Origin: Bin55 sp965199895
GTDB taxonomy: Bacteria; Pseudomonadota; Gammaproteobacteria; Pseudomonadales; Azotimanducaceae
Length of the DNA stretch: 64,000 bases
Direction of reading: 5' to 3'
NCBI GenBank assembly: GCA_965199895.1
Contig: CBDATJ010000008.1
Location: 155,678-219,677 of the forward strand
The notes under the pieces: model-generated
What the model was told of the DNA's origin: nothing
The model's input: only the letters and a program-made list of their open reading frames with translations
Database searches by the model: none
Shown: in pieces, positions 25,298-35,017 of the stretch
Layout: the number at the start of each line of letters is the position of its first letter
Numbering within the stretch: the first letter of the stretch is position 1
Position numbers and translations under genes: made by a program

Positions 25298-27460
25298 ATG
25301 AGTTCAAATCAGAAAATTGTTAGAGTTGCTGTTCCACGACCATTGTGGTCTCTCTACGACTATGTCGTTGATGAGAGTCACCGTTCAGTCACTGTTGGTG
25401 CACGGGTATTAGTTCCATTCCACGTTGGAGTAGTGGTAGCTATGGTTGTGGAATTGAGTGACAAAAGTGATCACAAAGGCCAGTTGAAATCGGTCGCAAA
25501 GGTGATCGATGATCAAGCCATTCTGCCTCCTGACTTACTCAAACTAGCTCTTTGGTTGTCCAGTTATTACCACTGTCCACTAGGGACGGTGTATGAAAAC
25601 ATGCTGCCCAATGAGGTGCGTCGTGGACGAACACTGGAATTCAAGCCTGAGTATGTGTGGAAAGCGGTTCGTCCCAAACCAAAGCCTGAGTTTGGCCGTG
25701 CCGTTTTGCAAGAAAGAGCATGGAAGCAACTCTGCAAAGAGGGTGAACAGACGGATTCTCAATTACGAGCATTTCGAGTGGATCGGAAGGTATTGAAGGC
25801 GTTGGAGAAAAAGGGGTTGGCTGAAAGCGAAGTACAGCTTCCCAATTACAAGTATCTTCCTCCAAAGTTCAGGCTCACTAAAGATCAAAAGATTGCTACC
25901 GAGAGTATTGTCAGCCAACTGAATCAGTTTGGGGTTCAGGTCCTTGATGGTGTTACGGGAAGCGGAAAGACAGAAGTCTATATCCGAGTGATCCATGAGG
26001 TCCTCAGTCGGGGGCTGCAAGTATTGATTCTTGTACCGGAAATCGCGTTGACTCCTCAGACTGCTGAACAATTTCGTTCACGTTTCGGACACGTTGCAGT
26101 GGTTCACTCCATGAGGACTAAAGTTCAACGCTTTGATGTTTGGTTTCGAGTGGCAACTGGGGAGTTTCGAGTGGTACTTGGTACTCGTTCCGCTGTGTTT
26201 ACTCCCTTCAAGAATTTAGGCTTGATCGTAGTTGATGAGGAACACGATTCCTCCTACAAGCAGAGCGACACTTTGAGATATTCCGCACGAGATGCAGCAC
26301 TGGTGAGAGCAAAGTATCTCAATGTACCTTGTATTCTTGGTAGTGCGACCCCCTCTTTAGAAACCCTGGAGAATATTCGTCGCCAGCGTTATTTAGTCTC
26401 AAAATTGACCCACCGACCCGGGACTGCAGAGATGCCAACTTTCAGGCTACTAGATATTCGAGGTCAGACTCTACAAGGTGGTATGAGTGCGCAGTTAATT
26501 GAGCTCGCTCGAAACCAATTGAACGATAAAGGTCAGGTTCTCATCCTCATCAATCGTCGTGGGTATGCACCGTCGTTGATTTGTACTTCGTGTGGATGGC
26601 AAGCACGCTGCCAAGATTGCGATGTTGCGTTGACTTTGCACGAACATCCTAATCGGGAACTTCAGTGCCACTATTGTGAACGACGCTATCCCATTCCCGC
26701 GTCTTGTACTCAGTGCTCTGCTGAAACGCTGCAATCCGTCGGTGCAGCCACACAACGAACGGAAGAAACGCTTCAAACTCTGTTTCCCGATGTTCCTGTT
26801 CGTCGTGTGGATCGAGATTCCATCAGTTCAAACCGTCAATTGAACCAATTGTTTGACGAGATCCGCAAACCCGGTGCGCGCATACTTGTGGGCACTCAAA
26901 TCTTAGCCAAGGGGCACCACTTACCCAACGTTACTATGGTGGGAGTGATTGGAGCGGATGCAGGGTTCATGAGTGCAGATTTCCGTGCTGCAGAACGTAC
27001 CGCACAACTGATTGTCCAAGTCGCAGGACGCGCGGGTCGAGCGAAGCGAAGGGGTGAAGTATGGATCCAAACCTATGATCCCGAACACCCCCACCTATCT
27101 TCGCTCGCTCAATCAGGCTATCACGGATTTGCTGAATCAGAGTTGTTGTTAAGAAAGAGTGCGAGTTTTCCTCCATACTCCCACTTAGCATTGCTACGCG
27201 CAGAAGGTGAAAACGCAGATCAGACGGAACAGTTTTTGGTCAATGTCACGGAAAATGTTGATTCTGATGAAATCGTCAAACTTGGCCCTGCTCCTGCACC
27301 ACTCACTCGGTTGAGTGGGCGATGGCGGTATCAAGCTGCGCTGTTATCACCCAATCGAATGATGGTGCATCGAGAGCTAAAAAAGATTGAGAAAGCACCA
27401 ATACCGAGAGGCTCCAAGATTCGTTGGTCCATCGATGTAGACCCTATTGAGATGTTGTAG
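25298..27460 (+). CDS. priA: Primosomal replication-restart helicase PriA
   Basis: 720 residues, typical length. PriA recognises stalled forks and reloads DnaB. Order: N-terminal 3'-end-binding domain (1-100), winged helix, DEAD-type helicase with GVTGSGKTEVY Walker A and DEEHD Walker B, a zinc-binding insert with eight cysteines in C-x2-C pairs (CTSCGWQARCQDC, CHYC, CTQC), second RecA domain with QVAGRAGR, and a C-terminal domain. GGAAG ribosome-binding site. Confidence 0.98.
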   Translation: MSSNQKIVRVAVPRPLWSLYDYVVDESHRSVTVGARVLVPFHVGVVVAMVVELSDKSDHKGQLKSVAKVIDDQAILPPDLLKLALWLSSYYHCPLGTVYENMLPNEVRRGRTLEFKPEYVWKAVRPKPKPEFGRAVLQERAWKQLCKEGEQTDSQLRAFRVDRKVLKALEKKGLAESEVQLPNYKYLPPKFRLTKDQKIATESIVSQLNQFGVQVLDGVTGSGKTEVYIRVIHEVLSRGLQVLILVPEIALTPQTAEQFRSRFGHVAVVHSMRTKVQRFDVWFRVATGEFRVVLGTRSAVFTPFKNLGLIVVDEEHDSSYKQSDTLRYSARDAALVRAKYLNVPCILGSATPSLETLENIRRQRYLVSKLTHRPGTAEMPTFRLLDIRGQTLQGGMSAQLIELARNQLNDKGQVLILINRRGYAPSLICTSCGWQARCQDCDVALTLHEHPNRELQCHYCERRYPIPASCTQCSAETLQSVGAATQRTEETLQTLFPDVPVRRVDRDSISSNRQLNQLFDEIRKPGARILVGTQILAKGHHLPNVTMVGVIGADAGFMSADFRAAERTAQLIVQVAGRAGRAKRRGEVWIQTYDPEHPHLSSLAQSGYHGFAESELLLRKSASFPPYSHLALLRAEGENADQTEQFLVNVTENVDSDEIVKLGPAPAPLTRLSGRWRYQAALLSPNRMMVHRELKKIEKAPIPRGSKIRWSIDVDPIEML

Positions 27461-27475
27461 AGCCGTTATCGCAAC

Positions 27476-28351
27476 CTATTCCGTTTCATCTTCGGGTGGA
27501 AAAAAGAGACGGTCATAGGATTGCAAATACGAGTCGTTTGGGTATTGTTCTATTGCGTCTTTAGTAATTTGAGCAGCCCGATCCATTTCTCCTTGCTCCA
27601 TCAGCAGTCCCACCGAGAAACCATAGATGAGGGGCATCCCCCAAGTGGGTGTGAACGCATTTCCTTGTTCGTGTATTAAACCCGATGCGAGTGCATCCTC
27701 TATGATCGGAGCAAGGTTTTCTACCGAATTAAATCCAGGGGCCGGATCACTTCCAATTAAGAGTTGAGCTAACAGAACTCTTCTGTTCATTGGATCTAGT
27801 TCGATAGCAGCATCAAGGTTATCTTCCATTTCCATGACAAGTTCGAACGTATTAGCTTCATCGTGATTGATCTTGGCTCGATAGAGAATGGCGAGAAGAG
27901 CATGAATTTCTATTGCGTCATAGTCTGCATCGTTGAGCATCTCTATTGCTTCATCGATCAGCCTACTAGCTTGTCGAGATTCATCAAGTGTATTTTCAAC
28001 TTGGATAAGATTGAGGTTAAGAATCGCGTACCAGTAATTGCGAGTCGTTGCTTCTGCATCGCCAGTAGTACTTTGACTATCGAGCTTTGACTTGAGTTGA
28101 TATAGTTGAGCGGGGCTACCAGACACCATAGCTTCATCAGTCAGCTCGATGATTCTGGCTTCTAAGCCATCCCAGGAAAACTCCCAAGTGGTGTTCTGAG
28201 ATGGTTCATCAGACGATGTGGGAGTGTCGATTGAAGTGCAAGCTACTATGGTGCTCGCAGCAACGGTCAAACCAACCAACTGAAGCACTGAAACCATACT
28301 CTTGTTAACTCGAGTGGAAATGGCGGATGCCGTCGATTTTAATTTGTCCAT
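27476..28351 (-). CDS. Predicted lipoprotein with helical (TPR-like) repeats
   Basis: 291 residues, unrecognised at family level. The N-terminus has a basic stretch, a hydrophobic core and a lipobox-like IVAC with Cys38, followed by Ser- and Thr-rich linker. The rest is alpha-helical with TPR-like spacing (AAQITKDAIEQYPND, AAIELDPMNRR), recalling TatT-type TRAP-associated proteins. Probably periplasmic and outer-membrane anchored. Convergent with priA, divergent from mdh. Confidence 0.75.
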   Translation of the reverse strand: MDKLKSTASAISTRVNKSMVSVLQLVGLTVAASTIVACTSIDTPTSSDEPSQNTTWEFSWDGLEARIIELTDEAMVSGSPAQLYQLKSKLDSQSTTGDAEATTRNYWYAILNLNLIQVENTLDESRQASRLIDEAIEMLNDADYDAIEIHALLAILYRAKINHDEANTFELVMEMEDNLDAAIELDPMNRRVLLAQLLIGSDPAPGFNSVENLAPIIEDALASGLIHEQGNAFTPTWGMPLIYGFSVGLLMEQGEMDRAAQITKDAIEQYPNDSYLQSYDRLFFPPEDETE

Positions 28352-28484
28352 AGTACTCGGTGGTTGCTCATTGCAAATTCTAAGATAAATGACCGTTCTA
28401 CAAGGTCAATTGGGGGTGGGTTATGCTGACTACTTTTAAAATCTCTCGCTAGAACCCAGTTTGAGACAAAAGGAGACTAATAGT

Positions 28485-29456
28485 TTGAAAGATCCTGTGC
28501 GAATTGCCGTGACCGGCGCAGCTGGTCAAATCGGATATGCAATGTTGTTTCGGATAGCGGCCGGTGAAATGCTGGGTTCAGATCAACCTGTGATACTCCA
28601 TCTATTGGAAATCACACCTGCAATGGACTCACTCCATGGGGTAGTTATGGAACTTGAGGATTGCGCCTTTCCTCTGCTCAAGGGGATCGTATCAACGGAT
28701 GATCCTACAGTCGCATTCGATAGTGTCGATGCCGCACTGCTTGTCGGCGCACGACCACGTGGTCCTGGAATGGAGCGAAAAGACCTTTTGGAAGCCAATG
28801 CATCCATATTCATCGCCCAAGGTCATGCCATCAATCAATTGGCCTCTCGTGAGGTCCGAGTACTGGTTGTCGGAAATCCCGCTAATACCAACTGCCTCAT
28901 TGCATTAAGTCACGCAAAGGATTTACAACCCGAACAGTTCTGTGCGATGACTACTCTGGATCACAACCGTGCCGTCGCTCAGCTGGCTCAAAAGACTGGA
29001 GTTCATGTCGAGTCTATCGACCAACTAGCCATCTGGGGTAACCACTCATCAACGATGTTTCCGGAGTTGCATTCTGCGACCGTAAACGGTACTCCTGCTC
29101 TAGATTTGGTTGACATGGGGTGGTATGAATCAGAGTTCATCCCTGCCATTCAGCAACGAGGAGCGACCATCATCAAGGCACGTGGAAGTTCCAGTGCAGC
29201 TTCAGCAGCGCACGCAGCTATCGAACATATGCGATTGTGGATGCTAGGGACTACCCGTACCTCAAGCATGGGAATCTTCAGCCGTGGGGACTATGGAATC
29301 GAACCCGGCATAGTGTTTTCGTTTCCGGTCACTTGTGCATCAGGTTCGATCAATGTCGTACAAGGTCGTCAACTCGATCACTTCTGTCGAGAACGCATTG
29401 CCATGACTCAACAGGAACTCCTAGAAGAAAGATCTCAAGTTCAACATTTACTGTAG
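28485..29456 (+). CDS. mdh: Malate dehydrogenase (NAD-dependent, cytosolic-type family)
   Basis: 323 residues from TTG 28485, which has AAGGAG eight bases upstream; the TTG at 28461 has none. Oxidises malate to oxaloacetate in the citric acid cycle. VTGAAGQIGYAML nucleotide-binding loop, R-P-R-x-P-G-M-E-R mobile loop, VVGNPANTN, LDHNRA and IWGNHS with the catalytic His are all in place, as in the dimeric type-2 family. Confidence 0.96.
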   Translation: MKDPVRIAVTGAAGQIGYAMLFRIAAGEMLGSDQPVILHLLEITPAMDSLHGVVMELEDCAFPLLKGIVSTDDPTVAFDSVDAALLVGARPRGPGMERKDLLEANASIFIAQGHAINQLASREVRVLVVGNPANTNCLIALSHAKDLQPEQFCAMTTLDHNRAVAQLAQKTGVHVESIDQLAIWGNHSSTMFPELHSATVNGTPALDLVDMGWYESEFIPAIQQRGATIIKARGSSSAASAAHAAIEHMRLWMLGTTRTSSMGIFSRGDYGIEPGIVFSFPVTCASGSINVVQGRQLDHFCRERIAMTQQELLEERSQVQHLL

Positions 29457-29512
29457 TTCATTGAACCGATAGCCTCCCACTCTCAACTCAGCCATCAATC
29501 CAGACACTCAAA

Positions 29513-30307
29513 ATGAAGCGCACTCAATCAATTTTCATCCTTAAGTATTTCCTGATATTGGGTGTGTTTGCCTTTAGCAATAGCGCAAACGCTGCCGGAG
29601 AGTTCTACTTAGGGAGTGGCGCATCAATCGAGAATTTCAAGACACGATACGAAATTCAAGGGGATAGTAGTCTGGTTCCCTCGCTTTCACTAAGAGACTT
29701 TGCGTTTTCGGATCGAGACGGTGGAAACGAAATTTCCTACGGTTTGAATGGTTTCGTCGGATACCGCCATCCATTGCCTCCCGTGGGTGTATGGTTTGGA
29801 ATACAGTACGAAGCTGGAATCAGAGTGGATGCTTTAAAGGGCCGAGTCGGGGGGACCGGTGTCAATCAAGATGGCACTCAGCTAACGGGTATTTTGGAAG
29901 AAAACTGGGAGCTGAGGACTGAATTAGATCGAGCGCTTGTATTGAAAGCAGGGATAGGGATCAACTTATTTGGCTTACTCAATTTCGAACCCTATGCTCT
30001 CATCGGTCTACGTGAAATCGATATCACCTTCGACCGACTGTATCAGGTATGTGGAATGAAGCCAGTGTGTGCGCCAGGAGATACACCCACTACTGCAGTT
30101 GAAGTTTACCAACCGATTATGAGACAGCCGATAATTGGAGCGGGAATAGAGAAGTCCATCGGTAGCAAGAGTGCGCTCCAATTTGAAGCACGCTATGTTG
30201 GAGAATCTGACGACGATTTTAGAGAGACTATCAACGGGGTAGAAACCGCTAAGTCGCTCTCGACTGAATCGTTTGAAATATCCCTGCGTCTAGTGTTCTA
30301 CCTGTAA
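29513..30307 (+). CDS. Predicted outer-membrane beta-barrel protein
   Basis: 264 residues. Signal peptide (about 1-27, ending ANA-A). The mature part shows alternating hydrophobic and polar residues with aromatic girdles (GYRHPLPPVGVWFGIQYEAG, FEISLRLVFYL), the pattern of a small 8-stranded barrel such as OmpW- or opacity-type porin-like proteins. It ends in a hydrophobic strand. Family not identified. 56 bases after mdh but probably independent. Confidence 0.78.
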   Translation: MKRTQSIFILKYFLILGVFAFSNSANAAGEFYLGSGASIENFKTRYEIQGDSSLVPSLSLRDFAFSDRDGGNEISYGLNGFVGYRHPLPPVGVWFGIQYEAGIRVDALKGRVGGTGVNQDGTQLTGILEENWELRTELDRALVLKAGIGINLFGLLNFEPYALIGLREIDITFDRLYQVCGMKPVCAPGDTPTTAVEVYQPIMRQPIIGAGIEKSIGSKSALQFEARYVGESDDDFRETINGVETAKSLSTESFEISLRLVFYL

Positions 30308-30337
30308 TCGAGCCCAGTCTTGATACTGGGATCGCCA

Positions 30338-31348
30338 TTAGGACTGAATGTCTCGCCAGAAGAAGCAAGCGACACTGCTATCCGAGGAATCAGGTAACCC
30401 CGTAAGCATCGGTAATTCCAGACTACATTTAGGTTGCACGTGCTTGCATCGCGTGTGGAAACGACACCCAGAAGGTGGATTGATCGGAGAGGGAACATCG
30501 CCCTGTAGTATTTCACGATTTGGTTTCCGAGTTGGATCGGGCATAGGAATCGCAGAGATTAACGCTCGGGTATAAGGATGCCTTGGTGATCGATAGATTT
30601 CTGCAGACTGTGCAGTTTCGACGATCCGCCCTAGGTACATGACAGCAATTTTGTCAGAGACATGTTTCACGACAGCTAAATCATGAGCAATGAAGATCAT
30701 GGCTAGATCCATTTCTTTTTGCAGTTCGAGCAGCAAGTTGATGACCTGGGACTGAACCGAAACATCGAGAGCGGAAACTGCTTCATCGCACACGACTAAT
30801 TTAGGTTTCAGTGCAATAGCACGTGCAATTCCGATCCTTTGACGCTGACCTCCAGAAAACTCATGGGGAAACCGATCAGCTGCGGAGGCATCCAGTCCCA
30901 CTCGGTTTAAAAGCTTAACGACACGCTCATTGCGTTCACCGGGTGTGCCTAAACGATGAATCACAAAGGGCTCGGTCAATATCTTGCGCACGGTATGTCG
31001 AGCATTAAGCGACTCGAACGGATCTTGGAAGATGATCTGCACATCGCGTCTCAATCTGCGCAGGTCGTTTCTTTTCAACTCGCCGATGTCTTGACCTTCA
31101 AATTTGACACTCCCGCTCGTGGAATTCAATAGTCGAAGTAAAGTGCGCCCGACCGTACTCTTACCACAACCAGACTCTCCCACCAAGCCGAGTGTTTCTC
31201 CTCTTTCAAGGGAAAATGAGACATCATCAACCGCATGGACTTGACCCACGGTTTTAGGGATCACTCCCTGTTTTACCGGAAAGTGTTTCGTGAGCCCGTT
31301 GACCTCTAATAGAGGGGGAGGACTATCGTTGAGTTTGGTCTCTGTCAA
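30338..31348 (-). CDS. Oligo/dipeptide ABC transporter ATPase (DppF/OppF type)
   Basis: 336 residues. Walker A GESGCGKST, signature FSGGQRQRIGIARA, Walker B KLVVCDEAVSALD, switch His in FIAHDLAVV. The C-terminal extension with four cysteines (CRFHTRCKHVQPKC...C) is specific for the peptide-transport subfamily and may carry a metal cluster. TTG start, overlapping the upstream ATPase gene by 26 bases. No permease or binding-protein gene is adjacent. Confidence 0.92.
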   Translation of the reverse strand: MTETKLNDSPPPLLEVNGLTKHFPVKQGVIPKTVGQVHAVDDVSFSLERGETLGLVGESGCGKSTVGRTLLRLLNSTSGSVKFEGQDIGELKRNDLRRLRRDVQIIFQDPFESLNARHTVRKILTEPFVIHRLGTPGERNERVVKLLNRVGLDASAADRFPHEFSGGQRQRIGIARAIALKPKLVVCDEAVSALDVSVQSQVINLLLELQKEMDLAMIFIAHDLAVVKHVSDKIAVMYLGRIVETAQSAEIYRSPRHPYTRALISAIPMPDPTRKPNREILQGDVPSPINPPSGCRFHTRCKHVQPKCSLELPMLTGLPDSSDSSVACFFWRDIQS

Positions 31349-32330
31349 GACTCTTGTCCGTTTGTTTCCAGAAGTGGCAGGCTACATTACGACCGGTATC
31401 AGTCATTTGTAACTTCGGGATCTCTTCAGCACATTTTTCTTCAGCACTGTCGCAACGATTCCTGAATCTACAACCCGATGGCATATCAGCGAAGCTTGGA
31501 ACCATTCCCCTAATAGTATTCAAGGTAGCTTTTGGGGTACCTTCTAGTGTGGGGATGGAATTGAGCAATCCTAGGGTATATGGATGTAGTGGCTTCGCAA
31601 ACAGTTCTTTAGCTGTGCAGTTCTCTGCGACTCGACCAGCATACATTACGGCTACCCGATCGGCGATTTCAGCAATCACAGCAAGGTCATGAGTGATAAA
31701 GATCACAGCCATTTCATTTTCTTTTTGCAGTTCTGCAATCAAATCCAAGATTTGCGCTTGGATGGTCACATCTAAGGCAGTAGTCGGTTCGTCCGCAATC
31801 AGAATGTCTGGAACGTGAATGAGAGCCATAGCAATCATGACCCGTTGTCTCATTCCACCCGATAGTTGATGGGGATATTCAGCCATTCTGAGATCGGGAG
31901 CAGGGATGCCCACTTGTTCCAGCATGCGTAAGCAAATCGCTTCCTGTTCTTCACGATCTAGGTCATCCCGATGCAGCTTTAATGTTTCCATTAGCTGGTT
32001 GCCTACTCGTTGAACAGGGTTCAATGCAGTCATCGGTTCTTGGAAGATCATTGAGATGCGTCTACCGCGAACTTTAGACATCTCTTCCGGTTGCAATTCA
32101 AGTAAATCTTGGTCACGAAATAAGATGTTTCCACCGGTAACTCGACCGGATGGTTTGGGTAACAGTCCCATGATTGCGAGGGAAGTAACACTCTTCCCAC
32201 ACCCCGATTCACCCACTATCCCAAGGGTTTCACCCTTGTCGATTTCGAATGAAACACGATCGAGTACTTCTACCGAACCTTCATCAACCTCGAAAGAGAC
32301 CGAAAGATCCTGAACAGTCAGCAGAGTCAT
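31323..32330 (-). CDS. Oligo/dipeptide ABC transporter ATPase (DppD/OppD type)
   Basis: 335 residues from ATG 32330. Walker A GESGCGKSV, signature LSGGMRQRVMIAMA, Walker B ILIADEPTTALD, and the same C-terminal cysteine motif (CRFRNRC...C...C). It would pair with the downstream DppF-type subunit. In most genomes the two ATPases follow two permease genes and a substrate-binding protein; here the upstream neighbour is an unrelated nuclease-like gene 134 bases away, so the membrane partners must be elsewhere. Confidence 0.92.
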   Translation of the reverse strand: MTLLTVQDLSVSFEVDEGSVEVLDRVSFEIDKGETLGIVGESGCGKSVTSLAIMGLLPKPSGRVTGGNILFRDQDLLELQPEEMSKVRGRRISMIFQEPMTALNPVQRVGNQLMETLKLHRDDLDREEQEAICLRMLEQVGIPAPDLRMAEYPHQLSGGMRQRVMIAMALIHVPDILIADEPTTALDVTIQAQILDLIAELQKENEMAVIFITHDLAVIAEIADRVAVMYAGRVAENCTAKELFAKPLHPYTLGLLNSIPTLEGTPKATLNTIRGMVPSFADMPSGCRFRNRCDSAEEKCAEEIPKLQMTDTGRNVACHFWKQTDKSLDRDQTQR

Positions 32331-32464
32331 GAATGAAGTCTTGATTAAACCCTCAGTTAATGACCACTCAGAAAGAGCTGTGTGGGTTATTGAGCATCGG
32401 TGGCTGAACTTTTCAGTACGAGTGAAACGTTATTCTAATTTTATCCCTTGCTCATCGTTGCCCA

Positions 32465-33337
32465 TCAGAGCTCAAAGTCTGCAGCCACTGCGCAATGATC
32501 TGGATGTTCTGCGACTCTAGGTCCTTCTTGGAACGAATTTTCTTGGTAGAGTTTGGTTGCTAAAGAATCGATGACAATGTGATCTATGAATGTATCAAAC
32601 CGTGGATCGCAACTAGCTGTGTGCGACTCAGTGAGAAGTTTGAGATGATTTTCATTGGAATTTAATAGCCTCCACGCCCAATCGTCTTTTTCAGCTAATC
32701 TTCGGTTGAAGTCACCCAGTATAGCAAAGGCCACTTCCTCTTTGACTCTCGCTTCAATCCAATCTTTCACGATTTCCATTTGTTGTGTGAGATTGGTACA
32801 GGCACTTTCACGGGACTCGTCATCATCTTCGTTAGAACTCCAGCAGCCAGATGAAAGGTGAACCGAGAGTAGTCTGATGCCGCTACCGTCACGGAGGGAA
32901 ATATCGGTACCCCAACGTTGAGAATTTTGGTTTAAACCAAGGCTTTCAACATCGTCGTTGCGTGTATATGGGATTTTTTTGCGAATGGCAAACCCTGTAG
33001 CCATGTGTTGGAGATAACGACCGGGTGCGTCCCAACATTCTCTGGTACCTCCAAACTCGGGTCGTTTGGACATTTCGATATTCCACTCACTCTCAGGGAA
33101 CACCTTGTGGGCGGCTGCCTTATCCTTGACTTCTTGAAAGGCAACCACATCTAAATCGAGTTGGTTGATCGATTCAGTAATCACGGTATAGTCTTCAGCG
33201 GTACGACTGATACATCCTTCGTCTCCTTGAGCATTGAGATGCTCCAAATTCCATGCTGCAATGCGGAGTTCCGCTCCCGCACCAACTGCTGTAAACAGCA
33301 GTACAGTGGAGAATATACCAAGTATAAGCCTGTACAT
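32465..33337 (-). CDS. Secreted endonuclease/exonuclease/phosphatase-family protein
   Basis: 290 residues from ATG 33337, which gives a clean signal peptide (ending VGAGAE). EEP-fold motifs: AAWNLEHLN, FQEVKD with the metal-binding Glu, LSVHLSSGCW, ILGDFNRR and a final PDHCAV in place of the usual SDH. Several cysteines suggest periplasmic disulfides. Could be a DNase, phosphatase or phosphodiesterase. The longer upstream frame (to 33478) runs through the parS site and is rejected. Confidence 0.85.
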   Translation of the reverse strand: MYRLILGIFSTVLLFTAVGAGAELRIAAWNLEHLNAQGDEGCISRTAEDYTVITESINQLDLDVVAFQEVKDKAAAHKVFPESEWNIEMSKRPEFGGTRECWDAPGRYLQHMATGFAIRKKIPYTRNDDVESLGLNQNSQRWGTDISLRDGSGIRLLSVHLSSGCWSSNEDDDESRESACTNLTQQMEIVKDWIEARVKEEVAFAILGDFNRRLAEKDDWAWRLLNSNENHLKLLTESHTASCDPRFDTFIDHIVIDSLATKLYQENSFQEGPRVAEHPDHCAVAADFEL

Positions 33338-33343
33338 TTTAGA

Positions 33344-33359
33344 TGTTCCACGTGGAACA
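33344..33359. promoter_or_regulatory. parS centromere site (ParB-binding), perfect 16-bp palindrome
   Basis: TGTTCCACGTGGAACA is a perfect palindrome and identical to the parS form known from pseudomonads (general consensus TGTTNCACGTGNAACA). ParB loads on parS to form the segregation complex with ParA and SMC, usually near the replication origin. It lies between divergent nuclease and ppx genes, 6 bases from the nuclease start, and overlaps that gene's presumed ribosome-binding region. parA and parB are not in the window. Confidence 0.9.
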
Positions 33360-33502
33360 TTGGGGAATTTCATCATAATTGACATCGACTCGTCATGGGA
33401 CAGAACCCAGATATTATGGAGCAAATCTTGCTTAACCCATTGCAGTTTGTTGTGTATTGATTCACAGTAGATGAACACACACTACCCCCTTATCCTACGA
33501 TA

Positions 33503-35017
33503 GTGGATACAGAGCTATTTGACGCAGCAGAACCCTTTGCTGCCATTGATCTCGGTTCCAACAATTTTCATGTCATTCTTGCCATGGAACGACCCAATGG
33601 TGGGTGGCAGGTTATCGACCGACACAAGGATTTATCCCGGTTAGCCCAGGGTATTGGTGAGACTGAGGTGATTAGTAGACACGCTTTGAACAATGCGATG
33701 CGAGCATTAGAACGAATCGGCGAACGAATCCGAACACTTCCCAGCAAAAACGTCAGAGTCGTGGGCACCCACACCCTGCGTTCAGTTACGAACGCAGAGG
33801 AGTTCATTCGGCTCGGTGAAGGTTTGTTGCATCACCAGATTGACATCATCAGTGGTCGTGAGGAAGCGCGCTTGATTTATTTGGGTGCATGTCATGAATT
33901 TGAACACGAAATAGATAACCGATTGGTCATTGACATTGGTGGAGGAAGTACTGAGATAGCGCAGGGAATCAATTTTCGACCCAAAATCTTGGAGAGTCTG
34001 GGAATTGGGTGCATTCTGTTGACCGATGCTTGCTTTGCCGATGGAAAGATGACCCATAAGCGATTCCGTCGTGCTAGAGAATTGGCTCTTGATGAATTTC
34101 AAGTATATAGACAGTCATTTAGATCCTCAGGTTGGGAATTAGCACTCGGTACCAGTGGAACGATCAAAGCCGTCCACGCAGCGGTCAATAAGGCCAAAAG
34201 ACTTCAAAAAATTACACCGAAATTACTTGATAAGTTGTGTGAAAAACTGGTGAATTTGGGTCAAGTCGACCGCATAGGCGCGGATATTTGTAATGCAAAT
34301 CGTGCTCCCGTCCTAGCAGCGGGTTTAGCTATCTTGATGGCCGCAATGGAGTCATTTGAGATTGAAGAATTACACATCACAGAGGGAGCGTTGCGAGAAG
34401 GCTTACTCTACGACTTAATCGGCCGAGCCAGAAATAACGATATTCGAGAAGCATCAGTACAAGATTTAGTCGAGCGATTTCATATCGATAAGGCTCACTG
34501 CAGTCGAGTCAAGAACACTGCAATCACTTTGTACGACGAAGTGAAAGATGAATGGGATATCGAAGATATTGAATACCAGAAGATCCTACGATGGTCCGCC
34601 GTACTCCATGAAATTGGTATGGATGTATCACACTCAAGGCACCATCGGCATGGACAATACTTACTGCAGAACCTGGATATTCCGGGGTTTTCGCAACAAG
34701 ACCAACATTGTGTAGCAACCCTGGTTCGTGCACACCGGAAGCGATTTCCTACCGATTCAGAATTGCATTTTGGCAGGGCTGCGTTATCTAAGCTCGCCAT
34801 CCTGTTGCGATTAGCGGTGCTATTGAACAGAAGCCGTACCGATCAAACTCTACCGCCGTTGCATCTTAAAGTGGTCAACTCAGGACTCAGTCTAGAAATT
34901 CAGCAACAATGGCTTGCTAACCATCGACTATCACTGTTAGATTTAGAGCAAGAAGTCAATTATTTGAGGTCTGCACCCTATCAGCTCATTGTGTCGACTA
35001 TAGATGTCTTAGATTAG
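33503..35017 (+). CDS. ppx: Exopolyphosphatase (Ppx/GppA family)
   Basis: 504 residues, GTG start. ASKHA-fold phosphatase: AAIDLGSNNFHV (phosphate-1), VIDIGGGSTEIA (phosphate-2), plus a C-terminal HD-like helical domain (LHEIGMDVSHSRHHRHGQYL). Degrades polyphosphate, or pppGpp if GppA-like; length and pairing with ppk favour Ppx. Convergent with ppk, 4-base overlap, so the two are not one operon here. Confidence 0.93.
   Translation: MDTELFDAAEPFAAIDLGSNNFHVILAMERPNGGWQVIDRHKDLSRLAQGIGETEVISRHALNNAMRALERIGERIRTLPSKNVRVVGTHTLRSVTNAEEFIRLGEGLLHHQIDIISGREEARLIYLGACHEFEHEIDNRLVIDIGGGSTEIAQGINFRPKILESLGIGCILLTDACFADGKMTHKRFRRARELALDEFQVYRQSFRSSGWELALGTSGTIKAVHAAVNKAKRLQKITPKLLDKLCEKLVNLGQVDRIGADICNANRAPVLAAGLAILMAAMESFEIEELHITEGALREGLLYDLIGRARNNDIREASVQDLVERFHIDKAHCSRVKNTAITLYDEVKDEWDIEDIEYQKILRWSAVLHEIGMDVSHSRHHRHGQYLLQNLDIPGFSQQDQHCVATLVRAHRKRFPTDSELHFGRAALSKLAILLRLAVLLNRSRTDQTLPPLHLKVVNSGLSLEIQQQWLANHRLSLLDLEQEVNYLRSAPYQLIVSTIDVLD

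Noticed and set aside
28753..28764. GACCACGTGGTC palindrome inside mdh as a parS
   Set aside because: Lacks the TGTT/AACA flanks and encodes the conserved mobile-loop region of the enzyme.
30313..30330. CCCAGT...ACTGGG hairpin between the barrel gene and the ABC ATPase as a terminator
   Set aside because: Short six-pair stem and no T tract on either strand.
33338..33478. N-terminal extension of the nuclease-like protein
   Set aside because: It would translate through parS and bury the signal peptide inside the protein.
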